Positions 8,395 to 18,594 of a stretch of DNA of 33,673 nt are shown here, in pieces. The notes below the pieces were generated by a model. The model saw only the letters and a list, made by a program, of their open reading frames with translations, was not told the DNA's origin and made no database searches. Source of the stretch: Candidatus Kuenenbacteria bacterium. Lineage in GTDB: Bacteria > Patescibacteriota > Patescibacteriia > UBA2196 > GWA2-42-15. The translations under genes were made by a program, and so were the position numbers. The stretch spans positions 1 through 33,673 of the forward strand of contig JAAZMX010000028.1 in NCBI GenBank assembly GCA_012798565.1, in the 5' to 3' direction. Each line of letters begins with the position of its first letter. Positions within the stretch are counted from its first letter, which is position 1.

Positions 8395-10419
8395 TTGTTT
8401 TTTATGATAAATAGTGATCAGGTACAAAAAAAGTTAGATGATTTGCTTCACGGTAACGATGATGGATTTGAAGATGATGTCTTTTTGGCTGAGGATTTGC
8501 ACGCGGCCAGGACGATTGTTCCCCAGCCCAAAAAAGACGAACCGGTTATTCAGCCGACAAAAAAAGAGGAAGAACCAAGGCCCCTTTATGAACGAATGGT
8601 AGAAGAGGAAGCTGACCAGCCGGTAGAAGAGCCGGTTGCTTCAGCTGAAAATGAAGAGGCAACCGAGGAAAAAGAACCAGAAAAGATAACACAGGCTAGG
8701 GAAGAAGAAAAAAGGGATGACAAAACAAGGGAATTTATGAATGGCAGTTTTAATCTTTTGCATAAAAGTGAAGAGGAGCTGAATGATAAAATTAAGGCGA
8801 TGGAATTGGCACGCAAAGAGGATGGGATAAAGATGCGGGCCATGAATATGGGTTTGGGATATATTAATCTCAAGGGTTTGCCGATTATGCCAGAGGTTTT
8901 GAAATTTATTAATGAAGAGGAGGCAGTAGCTTCGCAGGTGATTTGTTTTTTGTACAAAAAACAAGAAGAAATAAGATTGGCGACAGTTGAATTAACGAAT
9001 GAGGTGCATCGGTTGGTGGGGAGGATACAACAAGAAAACCCCGGGGTGGCGGTGGCGGTTTATCTGACGAGCGAAGAGAGTATGGCCGCGGCCTTGAAAC
9101 TGTATTCTTCTTTGCCAAGGCGAGTAGAAAGGATAAATGATATTGAAGTTTTGGAAAAAGAGATTGCCGCCTCAGGTTTACAGATTAAAGAGCTCGGCGA
9201 GATTCAGAATAAAATAAACTCAGCTTCAACTACAGAGATCTTGGGCGTGATAGTGATGGCGGCGACGAGAATGGAGGCGAGCGATATTCATATTGAGGCG
9301 GAAGAGGCGGGTATCAAAGTACGCTTTCGGGTGGACGGGGTTTTGCATGACGTGGCAATTTTACCCAAGGAAACTTGGGGAAATTTGGTTTCCAGAATAA
9401 AACTGAATGCCAGCCTGAAAATAAATGTTCAGGATAGACCGCAGGACGGGAATTTCACTCTGCGCGTCCAGGATAAACCAATTGATTTTAGAATTTCCAT
9501 TCTACCAACCAATTATGGCGAAAGCGTGGTGATGAGAATTTTATTTCATGATAAAATAAGGAAAATGAGTTTGGATAATTTGGGAATTGATGAATATAAT
9601 CGGGTGATTCTAGAAAAAGAAATCAATAAACCCAACGGGCTTTTGGTAATCACCGGTCCAACTGGATCAGGAAAAACAACAACTTTGTACTCAATATTAA
9701 ATAGGCTTAATTCGCCGGATAATAAAATTATTACCGTAGAAGATCCGATTGAGTACAAATTGGAAGGAATCAATCAATCAGAGGTGCGAGAAGACAAGGG
9801 TTATACTTTCGCCAAGGCTTTGCGTTCAATCGTGAGGCAGGATCCGGATATTCTCTTGGTGGGTGAGATCAGAGACCAGGAGACCGTAGAAATTGTTTTG
9901 AACGCCGCTTTGACCGGACACTTGGCCTTGTCTACGATTCATGCCAACAGCGCGGCCGGAGTGATCCCTCGGTTTATGGCGCTGGGGGCGAAGCCATATC
10001 TACTTTCGCCGTCACTCAATGTGTCTATTTCTCAAAGGCTGGTAAGAAGGGTATGCGGAGCTTGTAAGCAGGAAAAAATTTTGACAAATGAAGAAAAAGA
10101 AAGAGTCCAAACAGTAATAGGGGATTTGCCGGAAAGCAGAAAGAGAGTATTGTCGCCAAGCGAATTGACCAACCAGATTTTTTATACGGGGAAAGGCTGT
10201 CAGGAGTGTTCGGGTCTGGGTTATAAAGGACAGGTTGGTTTGTTTGAAATTTTTCAGGTGACCGATGAAATAAAACAGATGATTTTGACCGGAGACATCG
10301 CAGAACAGAAATTAAGGGACGTGGCGGTGAGAAATGGAATGGTGACTTTGGAGCAAGATGGAATTATCAAAGCAATAAAAGGAATCACTAGTTTGGAAGA
10401 AGTTTTTCGGGTGACCTAG
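8395..10419 (+). CDS. pilB: Type IV pilus / type II secretion assembly ATPase (PilB/GspE)
   Basis: Walker A GPTGSGKTTTLYSILN, VEDPIEYKLEGINQSEV, RQDPDILLVGEIRDQETVEIVLNAALTGHLALSTIHAN, CxxC pair CGACKQ/CQECSG. Start may be 8404. Confidence 0.95.
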   Translation: MFFMINSDQVQKKLDDLLHGNDDGFEDDVFLAEDLHAARTIVPQPKKDEPVIQPTKKEEEPRPLYERMVEEEADQPVEEPVASAENEEATEEKEPEKITQAREEEKRDDKTREFMNGSFNLLHKSEEELNDKIKAMELARKEDGIKMRAMNMGLGYINLKGLPIMPEVLKFINEEEAVASQVICFLYKKQEEIRLATVELTNEVHRLVGRIQQENPGVAVAVYLTSEESMAAALKLYSSLPRRVERINDIEVLEKEIAASGLQIKELGEIQNKINSASTTEILGVIVMAATRMEASDIHIEAEEAGIKVRFRVDGVLHDVAILPKETWGNLVSRIKLNASLKINVQDRPQDGNFTLRVQDKPIDFRISILPTNYGESVVMRILFHDKIRKMSLDNLGIDEYNRVILEKEINKPNGLLVITGPTGSGKTTTLYSILNRLNSPDNKIITVEDPIEYKLEGINQSEVREDKGYTFAKALRSIVRQDPDILLVGEIRDQETVEIVLNAALTGHLALSTIHANSAAGVIPRFMALGAKPYLLSPSLNVSISQRLVRRVCGACKQEKILTNEEKERVQTVIGDLPESRKRVLSPSELTNQIFYTGKGCQECSGLGYKGQVGLFEIFQVTDEIKQMILTGDIAEQKLRDVAVRNGMVTLEQDGIIKAIKGITSLEEVFRVT

Positions 10420-10454
10420 AGACAATAAACAATAGATAATTAATGATAAATAAC

Positions 10455-10488
10455 AAATCCCGCCAGCGCGGGATTTGTTGTTTATATG
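10455..10488. terminator. Bidirectional intrinsic terminator between pilB and M23 peptidase gene
   Basis: AAATCCCGC-CAGC-GCGGGATTT flanked by A/T runs. Confidence 0.8.
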
Positions 10489-10517
10489 AGTTGCAGGTGG
10501 CGTTGGGGAAATATCGT

Positions 10518-11825
10518 TTATAGGTAACTGAGCGGGTTGACTTTGGCATTATTGATTTTGAGTTCCAGATGAATGTGTGGTCCGGTAGAATAACCAGTAG
10601 AGCCGACTTCACCCAAGACATCACCAGCCTCGACGCGGTCGCCAACTTTGACATAAAGCTTGCGCGAATGACCATAACGAGTTTTGATGCCATTGCCATG
10701 ATCAACAATGACATTATAACCATAGCCACTGCTCCAACCGGCCAGCTCGACGCGCCCGCCATCCAGGGCATAAATAGGCGTACCGGCCTTGGCGCCGATA
10801 TCGAGACCGGTGTGGCGCCAACTATAATATTGAGTAATACGGCGAGAAACACTCGGCCAAACGTATTTGCCAATAGCCGAGGCGGTGCCCCTAGAAAAGA
10901 TATTTTTAAGAGAACTCGGAGCGGCGGCAACCGGGGCAGGGCTATAAAGTTGTTTACCACCGGGGATAATCAAGTGTTGGCTAACTTTGATAGCGGCGTC
11001 GGTGCCGAGATTATTGAAAGATAAAATTTTATCGGAAAGGACATTAAATTTTTTGGCGATACTGCCAACCGTGTCACCACGTTTTACGGCATAAGAAACA
11101 CCATCGACGGGAAGGATGGAGAGTTTCATCCCGGGCTTGAGATAGCTTTTGAGGGTGAGGTTGTTTTCCCAGAGAAGGGTATTAATAGAGAGATTAAAAC
11201 GGGAAGCGATGGAACTTAGAGTGTCCCCGGTTTGAACTTCATAGGTTTGGATGGCGCTGTTGGAAATTGAATCGGGTGTTGACGAATTGTCAAAAGGAGA
11301 TTGGTTGGGATTGACCAGGGCCTCGCCGGAGGGCGAAACAATAGCTAGTTCCGGAGTGGCGGCGTGGTCGCTATTTTCTGGCTGATTATTTTTGGATCCA
11401 AGCGCATTGAGCTGGCCAAGGATAGTCTCACTTTTGGGAAGCGATTTGATTTTTTCGTTTAGGAGAGGACGTTCGATGATTTCTTCTTGGGAAGTATAAA
11501 TGAAGATTTTGGCCAGAATACTATTTTTGTTTAATTCCTCGGCATAAGTATTTTGAGTAGAGAAATTATTAAAGACAACTAGAAAGAAAATAAGCGCAAT
11601 AAGAGAGTGAACCAAATAGCGGCGGCCGACAGTTTTTTCTAAGTGAGCGGGATTGCTTTCCCAAAAGATTTTTTTGATGTTTCTTTTGAAAAATAAAAAA
11701 CCCTTATAAAGGGGGAGAAGAAGTTGTTTAAAAAAAATACGCCACAAGCCTTTGGCCAGAAAAGCACTGGCAGAAAGGAAAAGGCTAGAGAGTCCGCTGG
11801 CGATTTTTTGGAGGATTTTTAGCAT
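10518..11825 (-). CDS. LysM domain / M23 family metallopeptidase
   Basis: Two LysM repeats (YEVQTGDTLSSIASRFNLS; YAVKRGDTVGSIAKKFNV) then HTGLDIGAKAGTPIYAL...GHSRKLYVKVGDRVEAGDVLGEVGSTGYSTGPHIHLEL. Confidence 0.95.
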   Translation of the reverse strand: MLKILQKIASGLSSLFLSASAFLAKGLWRIFFKQLLLPLYKGFLFFKRNIKKIFWESNPAHLEKTVGRRYLVHSLIALIFFLVVFNNFSTQNTYAEELNKNSILAKIFIYTSQEEIIERPLLNEKIKSLPKSETILGQLNALGSKNNQPENSDHAATPELAIVSPSGEALVNPNQSPFDNSSTPDSISNSAIQTYEVQTGDTLSSIASRFNLSINTLLWENNLTLKSYLKPGMKLSILPVDGVSYAVKRGDTVGSIAKKFNVLSDKILSFNNLGTDAAIKVSQHLIIPGGKQLYSPAPVAAAPSSLKNIFSRGTASAIGKYVWPSVSRRITQYYSWRHTGLDIGAKAGTPIYALDGGRVELAGWSSGYGYNVIVDHGNGIKTRYGHSRKLYVKVGDRVEAGDVLGEVGSTGYSTGPHIHLELKINNAKVNPLSYL

Positions 11826-11946
11826 AAAAAATTAACAAATTGTCGCCTAGGGCGGAGCAATTCGTTGATATTCAGGGTACCAGAAAAAAATGATTTAGTA
11901 AAGATAATCTGATTTGATTTTGGGGCAAGAAGGTGGTAAGATGAAG

Positions 11947-11983
11947 GGCATTAAAGCATTAAAGCATAAAAGCATTAAAGCAT
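11947..11983. repeat. 8-bp-period tandem repeat immediately upstream of leuS
   Basis: gcattaaa|gcattaaa|gcataaaa|gcattaaa|gcat. Confidence 0.85.
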
Positions 11984-14485
11984 ATGGAAAAATATAATCC
12001 GCAAGAGATAGAACCTAAGTGGCAGAAAATTTGGGATGAACAGAAGATTTTTGAGGTTGCAGAAATTACGGATAAAAAGAAGTTTTTTGGACTGATTGAA
12101 TTTCCGTACCCATCAGGTGATGGTTTGCATACGGGACATTTGCGATCCAATACCGCGATGGATATTATTTGTCGCAAAAGGCGGATGCAGGGTTATAATG
12201 TTTTGTATCCCATCGGGTTTGACGCTTTTGGCTTGCCCACGGAAAATTATGCTATTAAGAAAAAAATAAAGCCACAGGAAGCGACTGAAAAAAATATTGC
12301 TACTTTTACCAAACAACTCAAGGAGGCTGGTTTTTCTTTTGATTGGGGGCGATCTTTTTCTACGACTGATGAAGATTATTATAAATGGACACAATGGATT
12401 TTTGTGCAGATGTTTAAAGCGGGCTTGGCTGAAAAGAAAAAAGAAACTATTAACTGGTGTACTTCTTGTAAAATTGGTTTGGCTAATGAAGAAGTGGTGA
12501 ATGGGGTTTGCGAGCGTTGCGGCGGAGAAGTAATAAAAAAAGTGAAAGAGCAGTGGGTTTTGAAGATTACAAAATATGCCGATCGCTTGATTGAAGATTT
12601 GGATAAGGTTGATTATTTGGAAAGAATAAAAATGCAACAAATTAATTGGATAGGGAAATCAGAAGGAGCAACGGTAAAATTTCCAATTTCCAAGATACAA
12701 GATACAAACAAATCTCAAATTACAAATACAAATAATCAATATTATTTAGAGGTATTTACTACACGACCAGATACTTTGTTTGGAGCGACGTTTATGGTGG
12801 TGGCTCCCGAGCACTCGCTGATACAGAATTATGAATCGGGAATTATGAATTATGGAGAAGTGAAAGAATATGTTGAGCAGGCAAAAAAGAAATCGGATTT
12901 AGAAAGAACGGATTTGAATAAAGAAAAAACAGGGGTGGAACTAAAAGGCATAAAAGCAATTAATCCGGTGAACGCTAAAGAAATCCCGATTTTTGTGGCT
13001 GATTATGTGATGATGGGTTATGGCACGGGCGCAATTATGGCAGTGCCGGCGCACGATGAGAGAGATTATGAGTTTGCGAAAAAGTATAATTTAGAGATAG
13101 TCGAGGTAATAAAAGGTGGTGATGTTAGCAAAGAAGCTTTTGCAGAAATTGAAAGTGGTGAAATGGTTAATTCTGAATTTTTAAATGGTTTAAAACCGAA
13201 TGAGGCGATTGAAAAAATGATTGAATGGTTGGAAGAACCCCGACACCATGAAGGTGCAGGGCATGAAAGTATTGGTAAAAGACAAATTCAATATAAACTG
13301 CATGATTGGATTTTTTCCAGACAACGTTATTGGGGTGAGCCGATCCCGATGGTTTATTGTGAAAAATGTGGTTGGCAAACAGTGCCAGAAAAAGATTTGC
13401 CAGTAGTTTTACCTAATATTGATGACTATTTACCAACAGATGAGGGGGATTCGCCATTGGCCAAAAAAGAAGAGTGGGTAAAGACAAATTGTCCAGTGTG
13501 TGGCGGCGAAGCCAAAAGAGAAACTGATGTTATGCCGAATTGGGCCGGATCAAATTGGTATTTTATTCGCTATACTGATCCAAAAAACGATAAGATGATG
13601 GTTGATCCAAAGAAAGCAAAATATTGGTTGCCGGTGGATTGGTATAATGGCGGGATGGAACACACTACTTTGCATCTTTTGTATTCTAGATTTGTGTGGA
13701 AATTTTTGTATGATATTTGCGCTGTGCCGAAAGAGTGCGGAGTAGAGCCGTATGCCAAGCGTACAGCTCATGGCATGATTTTGGGCGAGGGTGGAGTGAA
13801 GATGAGTAAGTCTAGAGGCAACGTGATTAATCCTGATGAATATGTAAAAAAATATGGGGCAGACACGCTCCGGGTTTATGAAATGTTTATGGGGCCGTTT
13901 GATTTGCCAATTGCTTGGGAAGATAAGAGTGTCAATGGGGTTTATCGTTTTTTGAATAGGGTTTGGAATTTACAAACAAAACTCAAAAGTCAAAACTCAA
14001 AAGTCAAAATTGAAAGTCAAAATCCAAAACTTACAACATTATTACACCAGACGATAAAGAAAGTCGGGGATGATATTGAGGAAATGAAATTTAATACGGC
14101 AGTAGCGCAGATGATGATTTTGCTGAATGAACTGGAAAAACAGGAAGAAATTTCCGTGGCCTACTATTCATTATTTATTATTCTTCTTTTACCGTTTGCT
14201 CCGCACTTGGCTGAGGAATTGTGGCAAACTCTGGGACATAAGGAATCAATAATGAAGGAAAAGTGGCCAGAGTATGACCCAAATTTAATTAAGGCGGAGA
14301 AATTTGAATTGGTGGTGCAAGTGAATGGCAAGGTTAGGGAAAGAATTTTAGTGCCGGTGCAAATTAGCGAGACAGAAGTTAGAGATTTGGTGATGAAAAA
14401 CGAGAAGGTGGTGAAGTGGCTGGAAAGCAAGGAACCTAAAAAGATGATTTATATCAAAGGCAAATTGTTGAGCATCGTCGTGTAA
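11984..14485 (+). CDS. leuS: Leucine--tRNA ligase
   Basis: EFPYPSGDGLHTGHLRSNTAMDII (HIGH-type), editing domain VFTTRPDTLFGATFMVVAPEH, GEGGVKMSKSRGNVINP (KMSKS). Confidence 0.98.
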   Translation: MEKYNPQEIEPKWQKIWDEQKIFEVAEITDKKKFFGLIEFPYPSGDGLHTGHLRSNTAMDIICRKRRMQGYNVLYPIGFDAFGLPTENYAIKKKIKPQEATEKNIATFTKQLKEAGFSFDWGRSFSTTDEDYYKWTQWIFVQMFKAGLAEKKKETINWCTSCKIGLANEEVVNGVCERCGGEVIKKVKEQWVLKITKYADRLIEDLDKVDYLERIKMQQINWIGKSEGATVKFPISKIQDTNKSQITNTNNQYYLEVFTTRPDTLFGATFMVVAPEHSLIQNYESGIMNYGEVKEYVEQAKKKSDLERTDLNKEKTGVELKGIKAINPVNAKEIPIFVADYVMMGYGTGAIMAVPAHDERDYEFAKKYNLEIVEVIKGGDVSKEAFAEIESGEMVNSEFLNGLKPNEAIEKMIEWLEEPRHHEGAGHESIGKRQIQYKLHDWIFSRQRYWGEPIPMVYCEKCGWQTVPEKDLPVVLPNIDDYLPTDEGDSPLAKKEEWVKTNCPVCGGEAKRETDVMPNWAGSNWYFIRYTDPKNDKMMVDPKKAKYWLPVDWYNGGMEHTTLHLLYSRFVWKFLYDICAVPKECGVEPYAKRTAHGMILGEGGVKMSKSRGNVINPDEYVKKYGADTLRVYEMFMGPFDLPIAWEDKSVNGVYRFLNRVWNLQTKLKSQNSKVKIESQNPKLTTLLHQTIKKVGDDIEEMKFNTAVAQMMILLNELEKQEEISVAYYSLFIILLLPFAPHLAEELWQTLGHKESIMKEKWPEYDPNLIKAEKFELVVQVNGKVRERILVPVQISETEVRDLVMKNEKVVKWLESKEPKKMIYIKGKLLSIVV
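12679..12740. repeat. 7-bp-period repeat inside leuS
   Basis: ttccaat|ttccaag|atacaag|atacaaa|caaatct|caaatta|caaatac, encoding ISKIQDTNKSQITNTNNQ. Confidence 0.8.
13971..14031. repeat. 7-bp-period repeat inside leuS (3' part)
   Basis: aaaactc|aaaagtc|aaaactc|aaaagtc|aaaattg|..., encoding QTKLKSQNSKVKIESQNPKLT. Confidence 0.85.
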
Positions 14486-14505
14486 AATTATTAATTTTAA
14501 TAAAT

Positions 14506-14700
14506 ATGTATTTACACAGTCGTAATGAGCGCGGAGCTGGCAACGCTTACTATGTTTTACTTCTGATTATTTTGATCGTAGTGGCGTTCTTTTTGTCTTG
14601 CGATTTTGGATTGTTGTCTGGTGGTATTTGCGGCAGAGTAGAGGGGGTAGTGGATAAGATCAGCCAAAAGGTGAATAGCTGGGTGAGTATAAAATATTAA
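14506..14700 (+). CDS. Small single-TM hypothetical protein
   Basis: 64 aa with one hydrophobic segment (YVLLLIILIVVAFFLSC) between two well-supported same-strand genes. Confidence 0.55.
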   Translation: MYLHSRNERGAGNAYYVLLLIILIVVAFFLSCDFGLLSGGICGRVEGVVDKISQKVNSWVSIKY

Positions 14701-14762
14701 ATTTAAAAGTAAAAAATCAGTGACCAATCAAGATGGTCTTTTCAATTCACTAAAAAATAAAG

Positions 14763-16025
14763 ATGAATCCATTTAACAACGCGATGGAACAATTGAAGAG
14801 GTCAGCGGAGTTAATTGATCTAGAAAAAGATATTTGGGAGAGAATGAGAAAGCCGGATAATATTTTGCAGGTATCTTTGCCGGTAAGAATGGATAATGGA
14901 GAGTTAAAAGTATTTGAAGGCTATCGGGTGCAATACAATAATAGCTGTGGGCCATATAAAGGCGGAATCAGATTTCATCCCAAAACTGACTTGCATGAAG
15001 TCAAAGCCTTGGCTTTTTGGATGGCGATAAAATGCGCGGTAGCTGGGATTCCATATGGGGGAGCCAAGGGTGGCGTCACGGTCGATCCGAAGAAATTGTC
15101 TATTGATGAACTGGAAAGATTGACGCGGGTATTTACCCAGAAGCTGGCTAATTTTATTGGACCGGAGCGTGATATTCCGGCGCCGGACGTGAATACTAAT
15201 CCGCAGATCATGGCGTGGATGGTAGATGAATTTTCCAAAATAAAAGGATTCAATGTGCCGGGAGTGGTGACAGGAAAGCCTCTGGAAATCGGGGGATCTT
15301 TGGGGCGCAACGAGGCGACCGGCTTGGGCGGATTTTTTGTCTTGCAAAGTTTGGCCAAAAAAATGAAATTAAACCCTAAAAAAACAACAGTGGCGATTCA
15401 GGGTTTTGGCAATGTGGGTTACAATTTAGCAATATTTTTACACAAAGCTGGCTATAAGATAATCGCAGTATCTGATTCGCAGGGTGGAATATTAAACAAA
15501 AATGGACACGAGATGAACCCGGAAGAAATAATGAAAGCCAAAAAACAAAAAGGGCAAATTGACGGTTGTTATTGTCGTGGCACGGTGTGTGACTGCGTAA
15601 ATTTTGCCAAGGTGGATAATGAAAAATTATTACAATTGCCAGTGGATGTTTTGGTACCGGCGGCCTTGGAAGGAGCGATTAATGAAAAAAATGCCGGTCG
15701 CATTAAAGCAAAAATAATTTTGGAGATGGCCAATGGCGGAGTGACGCCAGAGGCAGAAGAAAAGCTGAATAAAAAAGGCGTGGTAGTGGTGCCGGATGTT
15801 TTGGCGAATGCTGGCGGAGTGGTGGTATCGTATTTTGAGTGGGTGCAAAATTTACAAAATTATTATTGGGGGCTGGAAGAAGTAAATCAGAAATTGGAGA
15901 AAATAATGGACGACTCTTTTGAAGCAGTGTGGCAGAGGAAAGAAAAATATCAGACTACTTGGCGCAACGCGGCGTTTGCTCTGGCGTTGGAGCGGATTGA
16001 GGCGGCGATGAAAATGCGTGAATAA
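14763..16025 (+). CDS. gdhA: Glu/Leu/Phe/Val dehydrogenase
   Basis: GPYKGGIRFHP, PYGGAKGGVTVDPKKLS, PAPDVNTNPQIMAWMVDEF, VAIQGFGNVG, ILEMANGGVTPEAE. Confidence 0.96.
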   Translation: MNPFNNAMEQLKRSAELIDLEKDIWERMRKPDNILQVSLPVRMDNGELKVFEGYRVQYNNSCGPYKGGIRFHPKTDLHEVKALAFWMAIKCAVAGIPYGGAKGGVTVDPKKLSIDELERLTRVFTQKLANFIGPERDIPAPDVNTNPQIMAWMVDEFSKIKGFNVPGVVTGKPLEIGGSLGRNEATGLGGFFVLQSLAKKMKLNPKKTTVAIQGFGNVGYNLAIFLHKAGYKIIAVSDSQGGILNKNGHEMNPEEIMKAKKQKGQIDGCYCRGTVCDCVNFAKVDNEKLLQLPVDVLVPAALEGAINEKNAGRIKAKIILEMANGGVTPEAEEKLNKKGVVVVPDVLANAGGVVVSYFEWVQNLQNYYWGLEEVNQKLEKIMDDSFEAVWQRKEKYQTTWRNAAFALALERIEAAMKMRE

Positions 16026-16100
16026 TGAATAAAGAATTATGAATTATGAAAAAACCAGGGCGAGAGAGGGAAATTATCAAGCTAATATTTTATAATTTAT

Positions 16101-16814
16101 TTGATAAATATAATTTGGACTATGTTTAAACAGGTTATGGCGCGCAACCCCTATAAAAAAATTCAGCCGGAAACAAGTGAACCGTATACTTTGATTTATT
16201 TGGTGCGGCACTGTCAGCCAGAATATAAATTAGAGGATGAAATGGAGGATGAATTATTACCTCTTTCCAGGATTGGAATCAGACAGGCAAAATTATTGAC
16301 CAAAAATAAATTATCAAAATTAGAGATTGACAGGATTTATTCGAGTGAGCTCCAGCGGGCGAGACAAACAGCAGAAATTTATAGCAAAAAATCAGGGCAT
16401 AGAATAAAAACTGATCCGCGGCTAAATGAGATAGACTGGGATATTTGGTATAAGATGAAATATTTCAATATGACTGACAAAACCAGAGTGAAAAGAGTCC
16501 GGGGCTATAAGGGCATGGATAAAATTTTATCCAAATATCAAGATCAAAGCCGGAGGCTTTTGGCTGATTATTGGTTGAAAAACAGAAATAAGAAGATTAT
16601 TCTTTTTTGCCATGGCAATCTGATTCGGAGCATGGTGACCGGCATTTTGAATACTGATGTGGTAGGTTTTTTGTCCATGGAGATTTATCAGTCGTCGGTG
16701 ACCAAGCTCGTGATTGACCGTGATGGCTATATCAAGATAAATTATATTAATAGTATTTCCCATTTGCCACATCGGCCAGCGGAAGATTTGTTTCATTTTG
16801 CGATTATCCAGTAG
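16101..16814 (+). CDS. Histidine phosphatase family protein (phosphoglycerate mutase-like)
   Basis: LIYLVRHCQPEY (RH motif), IYSSELQRARQTAEIY, ILFCHGNLIRSM. Confidence 0.92.
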   Translation: MINIIWTMFKQVMARNPYKKIQPETSEPYTLIYLVRHCQPEYKLEDEMEDELLPLSRIGIRQAKLLTKNKLSKLEIDRIYSSELQRARQTAEIYSKKSGHRIKTDPRLNEIDWDIWYKMKYFNMTDKTRVKRVRGYKGMDKILSKYQDQSRRLLADYWLKNRNKKIILFCHGNLIRSMVTGILNTDVVGFLSMEIYQSSVTKLVIDRDGYIKINYINSISHLPHRPAEDLFHFAIIQ

Positions 16815-16879
16815 GGAAGATTGATTTTAAGATTTAGGGTTTATGAATTAGGCCAGAGGAAAATAAGTAAGAATAAATA

Positions 16880-16908
16880 TAAAATCCGAGCGGGAAGCTC
16901 GGGTTTTT
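16880..16908 (+). terminator. Intrinsic terminator
   Basis: ATCCGAGCGGGAAGCTCGGGTTTTT. Confidence 0.8.
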
Positions 16909-16959
16909 GGTGTAGCAATGAGGAATTTAAAAATTATTAGTTCAACCCGGAGGGTTGAG

Positions 16960-16974
16960 TTTCGGGAGAAAAAA
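16960..16974. repeat. Direct repeat (copy 1) flanking HNH/Dcm module
   Basis: TTTCGGGAGAAAAAA, identical to 18595-18609. Confidence 0.7.
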
Positions 16975-16978
16975 CTCC

Positions 16979-17557
16979 CTATTTTTTTAAATGGCCATAT
17001 TTTTTAGTTAACCAATCTAGGACCGCAAGTTGACTTTCTATAGTGCCTCGTCTAATTTGGGCAAGTAGTTGAATAGTATCTGGTTTTGGCAATGATGCGT
17101 TTTGTAATCCCTCGTTGCAATTAGTACAGATCGCTTTTAAATTTGAGGGAGTATCTGAGCCACCTTTAGATTTGTCAATAATATGTCCTATTGTTAGGCG
17201 AACAGTGCGTCCTTTGTGTAATGGGTCGAGATCGCCTGCGGCAAGGCCGCAACTTTGGCATGTAAAACCATTTCTTTCTAAAACAAATGCCCTTGTTTCT
17301 TTTGAAATTACACGAGCAAAAGCAGGTTTTCTTTTTGCGCTTATTATTATATATTGCCCGGGTTTTAAATCCGCCCTATCCTTATGTGACAAGATTTGAT
17401 ATCCCTGTTCATCGCGTAATTCTCTGACGCGCCTTGCCCATTCGGCTGCCCAGCCAGACGCTTCTTGGATTTCTTTTGAGCTAATCACGCGGCCAATATT
17501 TATCAACAGAAAATCAAGAATTTTTTGTTTTGATCCTTTTTCCTTTTTTTTGATCAT
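16979..17557 (-). CDS. HNH endonuclease, probable restriction enzyme partner of the adjacent C5 methylase
   Basis: FVLERNGFTCQSCGLAAGDLD...LTIGHIIDKSKGGSDTPSNLKAICTNCNEG (HNH with CxxC pairs); start overlaps methylase stop (ATGA). Confidence 0.88.
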   Translation of the reverse strand: MIKKKEKGSKQKILDFLLINIGRVISSKEIQEASGWAAEWARRVRELRDEQGYQILSHKDRADLKPGQYIIISAKRKPAFARVISKETRAFVLERNGFTCQSCGLAAGDLDPLHKGRTVRLTIGHIIDKSKGGSDTPSNLKAICTNCNEGLQNASLPKPDTIQLLAQIRRGTIESQLAVLDWLTKKYGHLKK

Positions 17558-18534
17558 ATGGTTTGGATAGCATTTAGAATTTGTAAACTTACAGCTTTTG
17601 CAACAGCCGGAGGAAATGCATTGCCTATCTGTCTATATGATGATGTTTTTCGGCCTGGGAAATACCACGAATCAGGAAATCCTTGTATTCGTGCAGTCAT
17701 GCGAACAGTTAATCTAGGGTGGCCATCCTTTGGAAATTTTAATTCTGGTGCCGAGTCAGCAATTCCCATCCCATCAACACCCAAGTTTTTCCATTGTTGC
17801 CGTGACCGAGTTGGCCCGAGATCAGGGCCGCCATGTTTTTTAGAGCCTCCAACCAAGGTGGGGCCAACATCGTTCGCCTTTTTTGACCAATTGTGCACAC
17901 CAGCCCAACCTTTTTCAGCCATTAAATCAAATAGTGCTTCTCCGACTGTTAATTTTTTTGAAATTGGCCTTGGCCATTCAAAAATATTTTTTAATTCGCT
18001 TTTTATTGCGACTAAAATAAATCTTGGTCTTAACTGGGGTACTCCAAAATCTGATGCATTTAAAATTTTCCAATCCGACCAATATCCCATCTGGGCTAAT
18101 TTTAGTTGGATGCTTTTTCGATAAGTTTCAAATTTCGCAGATGATAATCCGGGGACATTTTCAAGTAAAACAGCTTTTGGGTCGGCCTGCTTAACAATTT
18201 TTAGTGCATAAGGAAATAAATCACGATCATCGTCTTGACCAAGTTGCTTGCCTGCGATTGAAAAAGGAGGGCATGGTACACCGCCGGCGACCAAATCAAC
18301 TCCGTAGAAACCCTTTGCGTTAAAATGTTTTAAATCATAATTAATTACATTCAATCCCGGTCTGTTGAAATTCAGGGTTCGACAATATTCCTCTTCAATC
18401 TCAACTGCCCCAACACAATCAAACCCAGCCGCCTCAAGACCTAAAAATTGTCCACCACCACCAGCGCAAAGTTCTAGCACGGTTTTCTTTTTATTATTAA
18501 CTTTTTTTATTTTCATAAACTGAATAGTTGGCAA
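17554..18534 (-). CDS. DNA (cytosine-5) methyltransferase
   Basis: VLELCAGGGGQFLGLEAAGFDCVGAVEIEE (motif I), GGVPCPPFSIAG (PC motif), LLENVPGL, RQIGNAFPPAVA. Confidence 0.95.
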   Translation of the reverse strand: MPTIQFMKIKKVNNKKKTVLELCAGGGGQFLGLEAAGFDCVGAVEIEEEYCRTLNFNRPGLNVINYDLKHFNAKGFYGVDLVAGGVPCPPFSIAGKQLGQDDDRDLFPYALKIVKQADPKAVLLENVPGLSSAKFETYRKSIQLKLAQMGYWSDWKILNASDFGVPQLRPRFILVAIKSELKNIFEWPRPISKKLTVGEALFDLMAEKGWAGVHNWSKKANDVGPTLVGGSKKHGGPDLGPTRSRQQWKNLGVDGMGIADSAPELKFPKDGHPRLTVRMTARIQGFPDSWYFPGRKTSSYRQIGNAFPPAVAKAVSLQILNAIQTI

Positions 18535-18594
18535 TTTAGTATAATAACCTTATTATACCAGAAAATAGAAATATATTTAAATCGTTTTTTGCGA

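Noticed and set aside
10569-11024. 151-aa plus-strand ORF
   Set aside because: Antisense to the well-supported LysM/M23 peptidase gene.
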